From positions 3,100,001-3,164,000 of the forward strand of contig NZ_CP029608.1 of assembly GCF_003352185.1 (NCBI RefSeq): a stretch of DNA of 64,000 nucleotides. The letters run 5' to 3'. A model generated the notes under the pieces. That model was not told the DNA's origin, did not search any database, and was given only the letters and a program-made list of their open reading frames with translations. The DNA comes from Pseudomonas kribbensis. Lineage in GTDB: Bacteria; Pseudomonadota; Gammaproteobacteria; Pseudomonadales; Pseudomonadaceae. How positions within the stretch are numbered: the first letter of the stretch is position 1; every line of letters begins with the position of its first letter. Of this stretch, positions 10,601 to 21,344 are shown piece after piece. A program made the translations under genes and the position numbers.

Positions 10601-10748
10601 GCATCAGATCGGCATCCCGCTGCACTGGGGGTTCACCGGCCTGACGCGTCACGGCTACCTGACCAACACCCTGGTGCCGTTCCTCGGCGATGGCAATACA
10701 CAGACCCCGGAATCCAAGTCATTCCTGGTCAACGTGGAGAAAATATAG
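7683..10748 (+). CDS. fdnG: Selenocysteine-containing formate dehydrogenase, major (alpha) subunit
   Basis: The catalytic molybdenum subunit, 1021 residues when the in-frame TGA at 8271-8273 is read as selenocysteine 197 (NQARV-Sec-HGPT, the same context as Escherichia coli FdnG/FdoG). The N-terminus SRRQFFKV followed by a hydrophobic stretch and AFA is a twin-arginine signal, so the enzyme is exported folded and faces the periplasm. The first 4Fe-4S site is CPYCSVGC...LCPKGA. It oxidises formate to CO2 and feeds electrons to the beta and gamma subunits and then quinone. ATG 7683 has AGGAG upstream. The next gene starts on the base after the TAG stop. A caller that treats TGA as stop will split it into 7683-8273 and 8286-10748; it is neither a frameshift nor a pseudogene. 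Confidence 0.97.
8284..8303 (+). promoter_or_regulatory. Bacterial SECIS element of fdnG
   Basis: Ten bases after the TGA codon, CGG (8284-8286) pairs with CCG (8301-8303), T8287 is bulged, and GGCA (8288-8291) pairs with TGCC (8297-8300) around the loop AGTCT. A bulged U below a short stem with a GU-containing apical loop is what SelB recognises in the E. coli fdhF/fdnG SECIS. It lies inside the coding sequence and directs Sec insertion at 8271. Confidence 0.88.
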
Positions 10749-11684
10749 ATGGCCAGCCAAGACATCATCGCCCGCTCGGCCACCACCACGCCGGCACCCT
10801 CGGTGCGCAATCAGGAGGAAGTCGCCAAGCTGATCGACACCACCAAATGCATCGGCTGCAAGGCCTGTCAGGTCGCGTGCTCGGAATGGAACGAGCTGCG
10901 CGACGAGGTCGGCCACAACCACGGCACCTACGACAACCCGCAGGATCTGAGCGCGGAGTCGTGGACGCTGATGCGCTTCACCGAGCACGAAACCGACGCT
11001 GGCAACCTCGAATGGCTGATCCGCAAGGACGGTTGCATGCACTGCGCCGAGCCCGGTTGTCTGGCGGCGTGCCCGAGCCCGGGGGCGATCATCAAACACG
11101 CCAACGGCATCGTCGATTTCGATCAGGACCACTGCATCGGTTGCGGTTATTGCATCACCGGTTGCCCGTTCAACATTCCGCGCATTTCGCAGAAGGACCA
11201 CAAGGCCTACAAATGCACCTTGTGTTCGGACCGCGTAGCCGTGGGACTGGAGCCGGCCTGCGTGAAAACCTGCCCGACCGGGGCGATTGTCTTCGGCAGC
11301 AAAGAGGACATGAAGACCCACGCGGCCGAACGCATCGTCGACCTGAAGAGCCGTGGTTTCGACAACGCCGGTCTCTACGATCCTGAAGGCGTCGGCGGCA
11401 CCCACGTCATGTACGTGCTGCATCACGCCGACACGCCGAAGATCTACGCCGGGCTGCCGGAAAATCCGGCCATCAGTCCGCTGGTGGGCCTGTGGAAAGG
11501 CATCAGCAAACCTCTGGGCCTGCTGGCCATGGGGGCGGCGGTGCTGGCCGGGTTCTTCCATTATGTGCGGATCGGCCCGAATCGCACCGAAGAGGATGAC
11601 CATCCGGAGCCGCCCGACACCTCGGTCCACGTGGTCGACCCGGCGGTGCACACCTTCGACCCACGCGGGGAGGACCGGCCATGA
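10749..11684 (+). CDS. fdnH: Formate dehydrogenase iron-sulfur (beta) subunit
   Basis: A 311-residue electron-transfer subunit. Four cysteine clusters are visible: [11 protein letters not shown] (about 34-44), [24 protein letters not shown] and [14 protein letters not shown], matching the four 4Fe-4S centres of FdnH/FdoH. Near the C-terminus [16 protein letters not shown] is the single membrane anchor, followed by an acidic tail. It carries electrons from the Mo/Sec site of the alpha subunit to the cytochrome b subunit. The ATG follows the fdnG stop with no gap, and its own stop overlaps the next start by four bases (ATGA), so the three structural genes are translationally coupled. Confidence 0.96.
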   Translation: MASQDIIARSATTTPAPSVRNQEEVAKLIDTTKCIGCKACQVACSEWNELRDEVGHNHGTYDNPQDLSAESWTLMRFTEHETDAGNLEWLIRKDGCMHCAEPGCLAACPSPGAIIKHANGIVDFDQDHCIGCGYCITGCPFNIPRISQKDHKAYKCTLCSDRVAVGLEPACVKTCPTGAIVFGSKEDMKTHAAERIVDLKSRGFDNAGLYDPEGVGGTHVMYVLHHADTPKIYAGLPENPAISPLVGLWKGISKPLGLLAMGAAVLAGFFHYVRIGPNRTEEDDHPEPPDTSVHVVDPAVHTFDPRGEDRP

Positions 11685-12334
11685 GCAACAAGACGATCCT
11701 GCGCTACACCGCCAACCAGCGCACCAACCACTGGCTGGTGGCGATTCTGTTCTTTATGGCGGGGCTTTCGGGACTGGCGCTGTTTCATCCGTCGATGTTC
11801 TGGCTGACCAATCTGTTCGGCGGCGGGCCGTGGACGCGGATCCTGCACCCGTTCATGGGCGTACTGATGTTCGTGTTCTTCCTCGGCCTGGTGTTCCGTT
11901 TCTGGCGTTCGAACTTCTTCATCGACAACGACTGGAAGTGGCTGCGGCGTATCGACCGGGTGCTGGTCAACGACGAAGAAACCGTGCCGCCGGTGGGCAA
12001 ATACAACGCCGGGCAGAAGATGCTGTTCTGGACTTTACTGCTGTGCATGCTCGGGCTGTTGTTCACCGGGCTGGTGATCTGGCGCGCGTACTTCAGTCAT
12101 TACTTCGGCATCACCACGATTCGCTGGGCGATGTTGCTGCATGCACTGGCCGGGTTTGTGCTGATCCTCAGCATCATCGTGCACATCTATGCCGGGATCT
12201 GGATCAAGGGCTCGGTGGACGCGATGCTGCACGGTTGGGTCAGCCGCGCCTGGGCGAAAAAACATCACGCACTCTGGTATCGCGAAGTGGAATCCCAGGA
12301 TCCGCCGGAGCGACCGGTCACCAAAAAGGGCTGA
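11681..12334 (+). CDS. fdnI: Formate dehydrogenase cytochrome b556 (gamma) subunit
   Basis: A 217-residue inner-membrane cytochrome b of the FdnI/FdoI family with four predicted membrane helices (about 17-37, 55-75, 113-133 and 150-172). Histidines suited to haem ligation lie in NQRTNHW, ILHPFMG and the [10 protein letters not shown] helix; the last is a family signature. It anchors the enzyme and passes electrons to quinone. It starts inside fdnH (ATGA overlap). Three bases separate it from the TTG start of fdhE, so the operon continues. Confidence 0.94.
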   Translation: MSNKTILRYTANQRTNHWLVAILFFMAGLSGLALFHPSMFWLTNLFGGGPWTRILHPFMGVLMFVFFLGLVFRFWRSNFFIDNDWKWLRRIDRVLVNDEETVPPVGKYNAGQKMLFWTLLLCMLGLLFTGLVIWRAYFSHYFGITTIRWAMLLHALAGFVLILSIIVHIYAGIWIKGSVDAMLHGWVSRAWAKKHHALWYREVESQDPPERPVTKKG

Positions 12335-12337
12335 CAC

Positions 12338-13264
12338 TTGCCAACCATTCTTGAACCCGGGGAAATCGAAGCGGCGGCCAGTGCGCCGCCGTTTCTGCAC
12401 TTGCCGCCGCACAACCTGTTCGCGCTGCGCGCCGAACGTCTGGAACTCTTGGCGAACGGCCACCCGCTGGCCGACTACCTGCGTCTGATCGCCGGACTGT
12501 GCCGCGTGCAACAGCAAGTGCTCGACGATCCGCCCTCGAATGCCCCGATTGATGAGCAACGCCTTGAAGTCTGCCGCCAACACGGCATGCCACCGTTCGC
12601 CGCTGACACCCTGATCCGCGAGGATGGCTGGCAGGCGTATCTCGATGCCTTGCTGCAACGCTACGGTGCACCGGAACAACCCGCCGTCGCCGATGCGGTC
12701 ACGTCGTTACGGATTGCCAGCTCCGGCCAGTTGCGGGCCTGGGCGGTGGCGCTGGTCAGTGGCCAGTATTCGTTGGTGCCGGCGGCATTGGTGCCGTTTC
12801 TCGGCGCGGCGCTGCAAACGGCCTGGAGCCACTGGCTGCTCAGCGCACCGCACTTGCAACTGGCGCCCGGCAACAGCCTCTGCCAGTGCCCGGCCTGTGG
12901 TTCGCCGGCCATGGCCGGGGTGATCCGTCACCGTGGCAAGCACAACGGTTTGCGTTATCTGGTCTGTTCGCTGTGTGCCTGCGAATGGCATGTGGTGCGG
13001 GTCAAATGCGTGTACTGCGAGCAGAGCAAAGGGCTGGAATACCTGAGCCTGGAAGACGATCGCCACGCCGCCAATCAGGCGCCGCTGCGGGCCGAGGTCT
13101 GCCCGGGATGTAACAGCTATCTGAAACTGCTGTATCTGGAAAACGATGCCGAGGCCGAAGCCTTGTCGGCGGACCTGAGCAGTCTGCTGCTGGACATGCG
13201 CCTGGCCCAGGACGGCTATCAGCGCCTGGCACCGAATCTGTTGCTGGCACCCGGAGACGAATAA
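12338..13264 (+). CDS. fdhE: Formate dehydrogenase accessory protein FdhE
   Basis: A 308-residue cytoplasmic assembly factor for the Tat-exported formate dehydrogenases. The C-terminal half has the rubredoxin-like metal-binding cysteine pairs of FdhE: CQCPACGS, CSLCACEW, CVYCEQ and CPGCNSY. In the family these bind iron and the protein acts on the catalytic subunit before export. The start is a TTG (TTGCCAACC) three bases after fdnI, with AAAAAGGG as ribosome-binding site; no ATG fits the conserved N-terminus. It is followed by selA after a 48-base gap, which links enzyme maturation and selenocysteine synthesis in one transcript. Confidence 0.93.
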   Translation: MPTILEPGEIEAAASAPPFLHLPPHNLFALRAERLELLANGHPLADYLRLIAGLCRVQQQVLDDPPSNAPIDEQRLEVCRQHGMPPFAADTLIREDGWQAYLDALLQRYGAPEQPAVADAVTSLRIASSGQLRAWAVALVSGQYSLVPAALVPFLGAALQTAWSHWLLSAPHLQLAPGNSLCQCPACGSPAMAGVIRHRGKHNGLRYLVCSLCACEWHVVRVKCVYCEQSKGLEYLSLEDDRHAANQAPLRAEVCPGCNSYLKLLYLENDAEAEALSADLSSLLLDMRLAQDGYQRLAPNLLLAPGDE

Positions 13265-13312
13265 GCAGAGCGTCTACACTCTGGCGCAACGGCTTTTTAT
13301 CCGGAGCGTCTG

Positions 13313-14715
13313 ATGCCTGCCAGTGTTGCCCAGCGTTTGCCTTCCATCGACAGTCTGTTGCGTCACAACGCCTTCCAGCCCGTGGCCGAGCGACACGGGC
13401 GCGAGGCGCTGCTGGCGATGTTGCGTCAGTTGCTCGACGACTTGCGCGATTCGGTCGTGGCGGGGCAGCTCTCCGCCATCGAGATCAGCCCTGAAGCCTT
13501 GGCCGGCAGGATTGCCGAGCGTCTGGCATTGCAACAGCGCAGTCAGGTGCGGCGAGTGTTCAACCTGACCGGAACCGTGCTGCACACCAATCTGGGCCGC
13601 GCATTGTTGCCGGAAGAGGCCATCGACGCCGTGCAACTGGCTGCCCGTTATCCCTTGAATCTGGAATTCGACCTGGCCAGCGGCAAGCGTGGCGACCGCG
13701 ATGACCTGATCGAAGGCCTGATCCGCGAGCTGACCGGCGCCGAAGCCGTCACCGTGGTCAACAACAATGCCGCTGCGGTGCTGCTGACCCTCAACAGCCT
13801 CGGCGCGCGCAAGGAAGGCATCATCTCCCGTGGCGAACTGATCGAAATCGGCGGTGCGTTCCGCATTCCCGACATCATGGCCCGGGCCGGTGTGCGTCTG
13901 CACGAGGTCGGCACCACCAATCGCACCCATGCCCGGGATTACGAAGCGGCGATCAGCCCGCGCAGCGGCTTGATCATGCGGGTGCATGCGAGCAATTACA
14001 GCATCGAAGGTTTTACCGCCCGCGTGCCGACGGCTGAATTGGCGGAACTGGCCCATCGGCATGACTTGCCGCTGCTGGAAGACCTCGGCAGCGGCAGCCT
14101 GCTGGACCTGACCCGCTGGGGCCTGCCGGCGGAGCCGACGGTGCGTCAGGCACTGATTGATGGCGCCGACATCGTTACCTTCAGCGGCGACAAGCTGCTC
14201 GGCGGGCCGCAGGCGGGCGTTATTGTCGGGCGCAAGGATCTGATCGCGAAAATCAAAAAGAACCCGCTGAAACGTGCCTTGCGGGTGGACAAAATGACGC
14301 TGGCGGCGCTGGAAGCGGTGCTGGGGCTCTATCGCGACCCTGATCGGTTGGCCGAGCGCTTGCCGACCTTGCGCCTGCTGACCCGCTCGCAAGACGAAAT
14401 TCTGGCTCAGGCCCAACGTCTGCAACCCTTGTTGGCCAATGTTCTCGGTGAAGGCTGGATCGTCACTGCCGTGGCGACACTGGGCATGATCGGCAGCGGC
14501 AGCCAACCGGTGGCGCGGCTGCCAAGCGCAGCATTGTGCGCCCGCCCTCAAGTGTCGAAACGCCTGCGCGGACGCTCGCTGCTGAATCTGCAAAGCGCAT
14601 TGCGCGAATTGCCGATCCCGGTGCTCGGTCGCCTCGACGATGACGCGCTGTGGCTGGATCTGCGGCAACTCGACGACGAACCAGCGTGGCTCGCGCAACT
14701 CGGGCCGTTGCAGAC

Positions 14716-14719
<4 letters not shown>
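13313..14719 (+). CDS. selA: L-seryl-tRNA(Sec) selenium transferase
   Basis: A 468-residue PLP enzyme that converts seryl-tRNA(Sec) to selenocysteyl-tRNA(Sec) using selenophosphate. The PLP lysine is Lys294 in [13 protein letters not shown], close to Lys295 of the E. coli enzyme. The N-terminal region ([10 protein letters not shown]) and the [18 protein letters not shown] segment are the family's tRNA- and substrate-binding parts. GGAGCG stands seven bases before the ATG. The stop overlaps the selB start (ATGA). selD, which makes selenophosphate, is not in the window. Confidence 0.96.
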
Positions 14720-16635
<1,916 letters not shown>

Positions 16636-16641
16636 GTTCAA

Positions 16642-16737
16642 GGAAGGCAATCGCGCCCGGTGGCGCGGCCGGGCTTCAAACCCGGTTGGGGATGGCATCC
16701 GTTCCCGGGCAGGTTCGACTCCGGCTGCCTTCCGCCA
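16642..16737 (+). tRNA. selC: Selenocysteine tRNA, anticodon TCA (includes encoded CCA)
   Basis: A 96-base tRNA with the Sec-specific shape. An 8-bp acceptor stem is formed by GGAAGGCA (16642-16649) and TGCCTTCC (16726-16733), followed by G73 and an encoded CCA. The anticodon arm CCGGG/CCCGG (16669-16673, 16681-16685) holds the loop CTTCAAA with anticodon TCA at 16676-16678. A long variable arm (TTGGGGATGGCATCCGTTCCC region) and the T loop GGTTCGACTCC follow. It lies six bases after selB, in the same orientation, completing the fdn-sel module. Confidence 0.97.
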
Positions 16738-16748
16738 CTTTTCTGCAT

Positions 16749-18044
16749 TCAGAACCCCAGCGGGTACTGAATCACCACGTAGATCCGGTCAATATCATCC
16801 CCCGCCTGAGCGCTGTTGGCACGGTGCGAGACGTGGGACAGCTGCACCGAAAGATCCTTGGCCGCGCCGGACTGGACGATGTAGCGCAGATCGATGTCGC
16901 GCTCCCAGTGTTTGCCGCCGTCCCCTTGCTGTGGCTGGTACTGGCCGCTGTCCGCGTCGAACGGGTTATAGGCGCCACCCTTGGGCGCGTGGGTGCCGTC
17001 GATGTGGCTGCCGGAGACGTAGCGGGTCATGAAATTCAGTCCCGGAATGCCGAACGCACCGAAATCCAGGTCGTAGCGGGCCTGCCACGAGCGCTCGTGA
17101 GCGCCGTTGAAGTCGGCGTATTTGATCGAGTTGGCCAGATAGATCGAATCGCCGCCGACGAAATCGAACGGTGTATCACCGTTGATGCGCTGCCAGCCGA
17201 GCATCACCGAGTGCGGGCCGAAGGCGTATTTGCCCGAGAGGCTGAACGCGGTGTTATCGATTTCACCGGCCAGTGCCTGCCCGGTGTCGCGGGTGTGGTA
17301 GACGTTGGCGTCGAGCAGCACGCCGGACTGTTTGAAATGCAGGTTGGCGTAGTACTGGTGCCAGGTTTCGCTGAGATCGGAAGCGTACAGCGCACCTCCG
17401 ACCGGGCTGTCGCTGAACAGGTCTGCGCCGATGAAGCTGATTCCGCCGGCTTTGGTATTGGCGCCGTAGCCCTGGAAGTCGCCTTGGCCGGATGAGCTGT
17501 CCTGATTCTTGAATGCGGTGAAATGCCCGGCCACCAGATTGACGTTGTCGATTTCACGGCTGTTGAGCAGGAATCCGGTGGCGTATTCCGGTTGCAGGCG
17601 TTTGTCCGAGGTGTCGAATACCGGGGTCTCGACGGTCATTTCGCCGAAGGCGAGGGTGGTGCGCGAGGCCTTCAGTTTCAGGGCGCCGCCGGCGCTGGAA
17701 TAGTCGCTCTCGCTGCGACCGTCACTGTCCACCGGTAACAGACCGGTGCCGGAGTGGCCCTTGCCACCATCGAGTTTCAGGCCATAAAAGGCATGAGCAT
17801 CAAGGCCGAAACCGATCGATCCATCGGTGAAACCGGATGCGAAAGTACCGATAAACCCCTGAGCCCATTCCTGTTTGTAGTTCTTGCCGCTGGGCGAGGG
17901 CGAGCGGTAGTCGTTGCTCAGGAAAAAATTGCGGCTGAGCACTTCGCCCTTGGCGTCATCCAGAAAACCGCTGGCCAATGTTGTGTTGGCGACGCCGCCC
18001 AGCAGCAAGGCCAGCGTGATACCCGAGGGCGAGAAACCTTTCAT
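16749..18044 (-). CDS. OprD-family outer membrane porin
   Basis: A 431-residue outer-membrane beta-barrel. A signal peptide of about 24 residues (MKGFSPSGITLALLLGG...LASG) precedes FLDDAKGEVLSRNFFLSNDYR, the OprD-family N-terminal signature. The chain has the length of the family (about 420-450) and ends with the aromatic residue Phe needed for barrel assembly (YPLGF). OprD/Occ porins take up small carboxylates or basic amino acids; the substrate cannot be told here. The gene lies 79 bases downstream of a histidine kinase on the same strand, so it may be cotranscribed with, or controlled by, that two-component system. It converges on selC. Confidence 0.88.
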   Translation of the reverse strand: MKGFSPSGITLALLLGGVANTTLASGFLDDAKGEVLSRNFFLSNDYRSPSPSGKNYKQEWAQGFIGTFASGFTDGSIGFGLDAHAFYGLKLDGGKGHSGTGLLPVDSDGRSESDYSSAGGALKLKASRTTLAFGEMTVETPVFDTSDKRLQPEYATGFLLNSREIDNVNLVAGHFTAFKNQDSSSGQGDFQGYGANTKAGGISFIGADLFSDSPVGGALYASDLSETWHQYYANLHFKQSGVLLDANVYHTRDTGQALAGEIDNTAFSLSGKYAFGPHSVMLGWQRINGDTPFDFVGGDSIYLANSIKYADFNGAHERSWQARYDLDFGAFGIPGLNFMTRYVSGSHIDGTHAPKGGAYNPFDADSGQYQPQQGDGGKHWERDIDLRYIVQSGAAKDLSVQLSHVSHRANSAQAGDDIDRIYVVIQYPLGF

Positions 18045-18123
18045 GTGTCAGTGCCCGGCGTAAATGGAATGTCGCCGGATTGTCGTGCGGGCTGCCTCTG
18101 AATGATTGAGCGGATGTGCTGAG

Positions 18124-19458
18124 TCAGTCGACCACCGGCAAATCGATCCTCGCCACCAGTCCCGAGCCTTTGCGATTGCTCAAGGTCAGTTCGCCACCCT
18201 GCTCACGAACGATCGCCCGGGCTGCCGAGAGGCCGAGCCCGACGCCGCCGGTTTCACGGTTGCGCGAAGTTTCGAGGCGGAAGAACGGGTCGAACACCCG
18301 TTGCAGCGCGTCTTCGGGAATGCCCGGGCCTTCGTCGCAGATTTCGATGCAGATCGAGTGCGCGTTGCGACTGAGTGCGATGCGCGGGCGTTCGCCGTAT
18401 TTCACGGCGTTTTCCAGCAGGTTGACGATCACCCGCTTCAGGCTCAGCGGCCGGCCGTCGTAAACCAGGTGGGCCGGGCCGTTGAAGTCGATGAGGACAT
18501 GCTGGTCGCGGTAGTCGTCGAGGATGGTTTGCAGCAGTTCCGACAGATCGAACGCGGTGGGTTGTTCAAGCTGTGTGCCTTCGCGGAAAAACGCCAGGGC
18601 GGCGTTGATCATCGATTGCATTTCTTCGATGTCGCGAATCAGTTTCTGCTGATGATCCAGGTCTTCCATGAACTCGCTGCGCAGGCGCATCCGGGTCAGA
18701 GGCGCGCGCAAATCATGGGAGATAGACGCGAGCATATGCGTGCGCTCACCAATGAAATGCTGGATCTGCGCCTGCATCGCGTTGAAGGCGATGATGGCCT
18801 GGCGGATTTCGTGGGGCCCTTCGATTTCGATGGGCGGTGCGTTCAGGTCGACGCCAAAACGCCTGGCGGCGCCGGCAAAGCGTTGCAACGGATTGGCCAG
18901 TTGGCGGGTGGCGATCCAGGCAACCAGCAACGTGGCGATCAGGCCGAGAGAGGCAATCACCGCGATCCGGGCGTTCAGGGTAAGGCCCCAGCTGCGTTCC
19001 GGCGGTGTGAAGGACAGCCAACTGCCATCGGTCAAGGGAATGAGGGCGACATAGTGCGCCTGGGCACTGCCTGGCGGCCAGTCATCGGGGTTGAACACTT
19101 CGATTTCCCGGTGGCTGCCCAGCAATTGCTCAAGCGCCGGAATCTTCGAGGTCTCGACCGCTGCGCCGTCGCCGGGCAGTTTGAATTCGCTGCGCTGCGC
19201 GTTCCACACCACTTCCAGCGAAGGGCTGCTCGCGGCACTCGCCAGTTGCGGGCGCAATTGCGCGGGCGCGGCCTCGATCAGCCGGGCACTCGCGGCAATC
19301 CGTTCCAGCAATCCGGTGCGCTCGATGGGCGGGCGGGCCCAGATGCCTGCAACCTGTACGAACAAGGCATTGAGCAGCAGCGAGGCAAGCATCGCCGCGA
19401 CAATCGTCAGTGCGATCCGCCGACTGAGGGTGTCGCGCGGCAGGATTCGACCGATCAT
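18124..19458 (-). CDS. Membrane sensor histidine kinase with HAMP domain
   Basis: A 444-residue kinase. An N-terminal membrane helix (about 15-37) and a second near 160-185 enclose a periplasmic sensor segment of roughly 120 residues, followed by a HAMP linker, HisKA with the H-box SISHDLRAPLTRMR (about 250), and HATPase boxes N (LLENAVKYG), G1 (DEGPGIP) and G2 (GVGLGLS). It overlaps its response regulator by four bases, so the two form a pair with the regulator first. The nearby OprD porin on the same strand is a plausible target, which suggests sensing of a carboxylate or metal. This is inference from position. Confidence 0.88.
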   Translation of the reverse strand: MIGRILPRDTLSRRIALTIVAAMLASLLLNALFVQVAGIWARPPIERTGLLERIAASARLIEAAPAQLRPQLASAASSPSLEVVWNAQRSEFKLPGDGAAVETSKIPALEQLLGSHREIEVFNPDDWPPGSAQAHYVALIPLTDGSWLSFTPPERSWGLTLNARIAVIASLGLIATLLVAWIATRQLANPLQRFAGAARRFGVDLNAPPIEIEGPHEIRQAIIAFNAMQAQIQHFIGERTHMLASISHDLRAPLTRMRLRSEFMEDLDHQQKLIRDIEEMQSMINAALAFFREGTQLEQPTAFDLSELLQTILDDYRDQHVLIDFNGPAHLVYDGRPLSLKRVIVNLLENAVKYGERPRIALSRNAHSICIEICDEGPGIPEDALQRVFDPFFRLETSRNRETGGVGLGLSAARAIVREQGGELTLSNRKGSGLVARIDLPVVD

Positions 19459-20180
19459 GAGCGGCTGACCTTGGCGGTGAACATATAGCCGCCATTGCGC
19501 ACGGTGCGGATCAGGTCGGGGCGTTTGCTGTCCGGTTCGATCTTGCGCCGCAAGCGGCTGACCTGCACGTCGATGCTGCGATCAAAGGCGTCGTGGCCCT
19601 GGCCGTGGGTCAGGTCGATCAGTTGCTCGCGGGTCAGGATGCGCTGGGGATGTTCGAGAAAGACCAGCAGCAGATCAAATTCCCCGCCCGACATCGGGAT
19701 CATCACTCCCTCGGGTGAGCGCAGCTCGCGGCAGGTAATGTCCAGGTGCCAACCGGCGAAGGTCATCACCGGGCGTGCAGGCTCGCTGGTGCGGTGGCCA
19801 TGCTCGCCGGCGCGGCGTTGCAGCGCACGCACCCGGGCCAGCAATTCCTGGGGCGCGAAAGGCTTGGTCAGGTAATCGTCGGCTCCGAGTTCCAGACCGA
19901 CAATCCGGTCACTCAATTCAGCCATGGCCGTCAGCATGATGATCGGGATCCCCATCTGCGCGCGGATTTTCTGGCACAGGCTCAAACCGCCTTCACCCGG
20001 CAGCATCAGGTCGAGAATGATCGTGTCCGGCCGCGCCCGCTCAATGGCCGCCCACATGGCCTGGCCATCCGTTACCACTTCGACTTCATAGGCGTGCTGA
20101 ACGAAGAACTTCTTCAGCAGGGACAGAATTTCCACGTCGTCATCGACGATCAGCAGTCTGCTCACGTTTGCAGGATCCAT
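19455..20180 (-). CDS. OmpR-family response regulator
   Basis: A 241-residue regulator. The receiver domain (about 8-125) has the acidic pair in IVDDDVEI, phospho-acceptor Asp in IILDLMLPGEGG and the conserved lysine in YLTKPF. A winged-helix DNA-binding domain of the OmpR/PhoB type fills the C-terminus, ending in DLIRTVRNGGYMF. It is the first gene of a regulator-kinase(-porin) set read on the minus strand. The 146-base gap upstream separates it from the divergent gene at 20327 and probably holds its promoter. Confidence 0.9.
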   Translation of the reverse strand: MDPANVSRLLIVDDDVEILSLLKKFFVQHAYEVEVVTDGQAMWAAIERARPDTIILDLMLPGEGGLSLCQKIRAQMGIPIIMLTAMAELSDRIVGLELGADDYLTKPFAPQELLARVRALQRRAGEHGHRTSEPARPVMTFAGWHLDITCRELRSPEGVMIPMSGGEFDLLLVFLEHPQRILTREQLIDLTHGQGHDAFDRSIDVQVSRLRRKIEPDSKRPDLIRTVRNGGYMFTAKVSRS

Positions 20181-20326
20181 GAATCAAAAGAGGGCATCTA
20201 AAACCATTTCGAAGGCGGGGTCATTTATTTCAATCCAGCAACATTCCTTCCGGACGGACATCAGCCGGACATCCTCGGGCAAAAAACCTCGGGCACTCTG
20301 CCGGCATTCCATCCAAGGGGGTTCAT

Positions 20327-20653
20327 ATGAAGGATATGAAAAGCGCTTATTCGACTCAGGGGCATGGTGCCGTGCGCCCGTTGATCCTCACTCAGCGCAC
20401 CACTAGCAGCGTGTTCAACGCGCCGATCTTTTTCCAGGAAACCTGCCTGGGAATCGTTCCGGACCAGAGCCAACTCGTCATGCGCCGCTACTTCGAGCGC
20501 TTCAGCCCGGCCGACAGTCATTGGGTGGAATACATCCACTCCATCCCCACGAGCGAATTCATCCACTGGATCATGACCCACGGGCAGTTGCGCATCGAGT
20601 GTTCTGAAAATACTCCGTTCGGCCAGATTCAGACCGCTGGGGAAGCGCATTGA
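20327..20653 (+). CDS. Uncharacterised protein, 108 residues
   Basis: I do not recognise this protein. It is soluble, has no signal peptide or membrane helix, and is rich in aromatic residues and histidine in the middle (MRRYFERFSPADSHWVEYIHS). A strong AAGGGGG lies just before the ATG at 20327; an internal ATG at 20336 is also possible. Its stop overlaps the start of the DUF3313 lipoprotein (TGATG), so the two are translationally coupled and may work together. It is divergent from the two-component regulator at 19455-20180, whose control might reach it. Base composition is like its neighbours. Confidence 0.65.
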   Translation: MKDMKSAYSTQGHGAVRPLILTQRTTSSVFNAPIFFQETCLGIVPDQSQLVMRRYFERFSPADSHWVEYIHSIPTSEFIHWIMTHGQLRIECSENTPFGQIQTAGEAH

Positions 20654-21333
20654 TGAGAAACCGTTATTCGCTGGTGCTGTTGTTGGCAGCGACTTTGAGC
20701 CTGTCGGCCTGCAGCAGCAAAAAAGTCGAACCGGACATGTATTCCGGGTTTCTCAACGACTACAGCATGTTGAAGGAGCAGCAGACACCGTCGGGGCAGA
20801 CAGTTCTGAGCTGGGTCAGCCCGGCGTTGGCGACTGGGCGTTACACCCGGGTTTATCTGGCGCCGAGCCAGTTCTATCCGCAAGTTCAGCCCACGGGGCG
20901 AATTCCGCAGAGCACGTTGTCCGGTGTGACCCGCTACTACGACGCAGCCCTCCGGCAGGAACTGGGCAAAACGTTGCCGCTGGCATCCGGGCCCGGCCCG
21001 AACACACTGGTTGTGCGACCCGCCATCACGCAAGTCGCCACCAGCACTCAGGGGCTGCGGTACTACGAATGGCTGCCGATCACGCTGGTCGCGGCCGGCG
21101 TGAGCACCGCTACCGGCATTCGTGATCAGGACAGTGAGATCGCCACGGAAGTGTCGATCGAGGACGGATCGACGGGCGAAGTCGTGGCGAAGGTCGTGCG
21201 CAAGGGCACGGGCGTGCCATTGGAAAACGACAAACAGGTGATGACCGCCGAGAACGTCAAAGGCGTGCTCGACGGTTGGGCCAGCGATTTGAGCCAGACC
21301 TGTGTCGCCGCGCGTAAGGTGACCGCGCGGTGA
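20653..21333 (+). CDS. DUF3313-type outer membrane lipoprotein
   Basis: A 226-residue lipoprotein. The signal peptide MRNRYSLVLLLAATLSLSAC ends in a lipobox with the lipidated cysteine at residue 20. The mature part begins SSKKVEPDMYSGFLNDY and contains TRVYLAPSQFYP and an RPAITQV strand, in keeping with the DUF3313 family, whose function is unknown. I chose ATG 20653, which overlaps the previous TGA; a TTG one codon earlier is also in frame. It converges on oprB with eleven bases between stops. Confidence 0.78.
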   Translation: MRNRYSLVLLLAATLSLSACSSKKVEPDMYSGFLNDYSMLKEQQTPSGQTVLSWVSPALATGRYTRVYLAPSQFYPQVQPTGRIPQSTLSGVTRYYDAALRQELGKTLPLASGPGPNTLVVRPAITQVATSTQGLRYYEWLPITLVAAGVSTATGIRDQDSEIATEVSIEDGSTGEVVAKVVRKGTGVPLENDKQVMTAENVKGVLDGWASDLSQTCVAARKVTAR

Positions 21334-21344
21334 CAGCCGCTACG

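Noticed and set aside
6309..10652. A 1447-codon open frame on the minus strand covering the aminotransferase and most of fdnG
   Set aside because: Only 6309-7463 matches a protein family. The remainder is the antisense of fdnG, kept open by high GC and codon bias.
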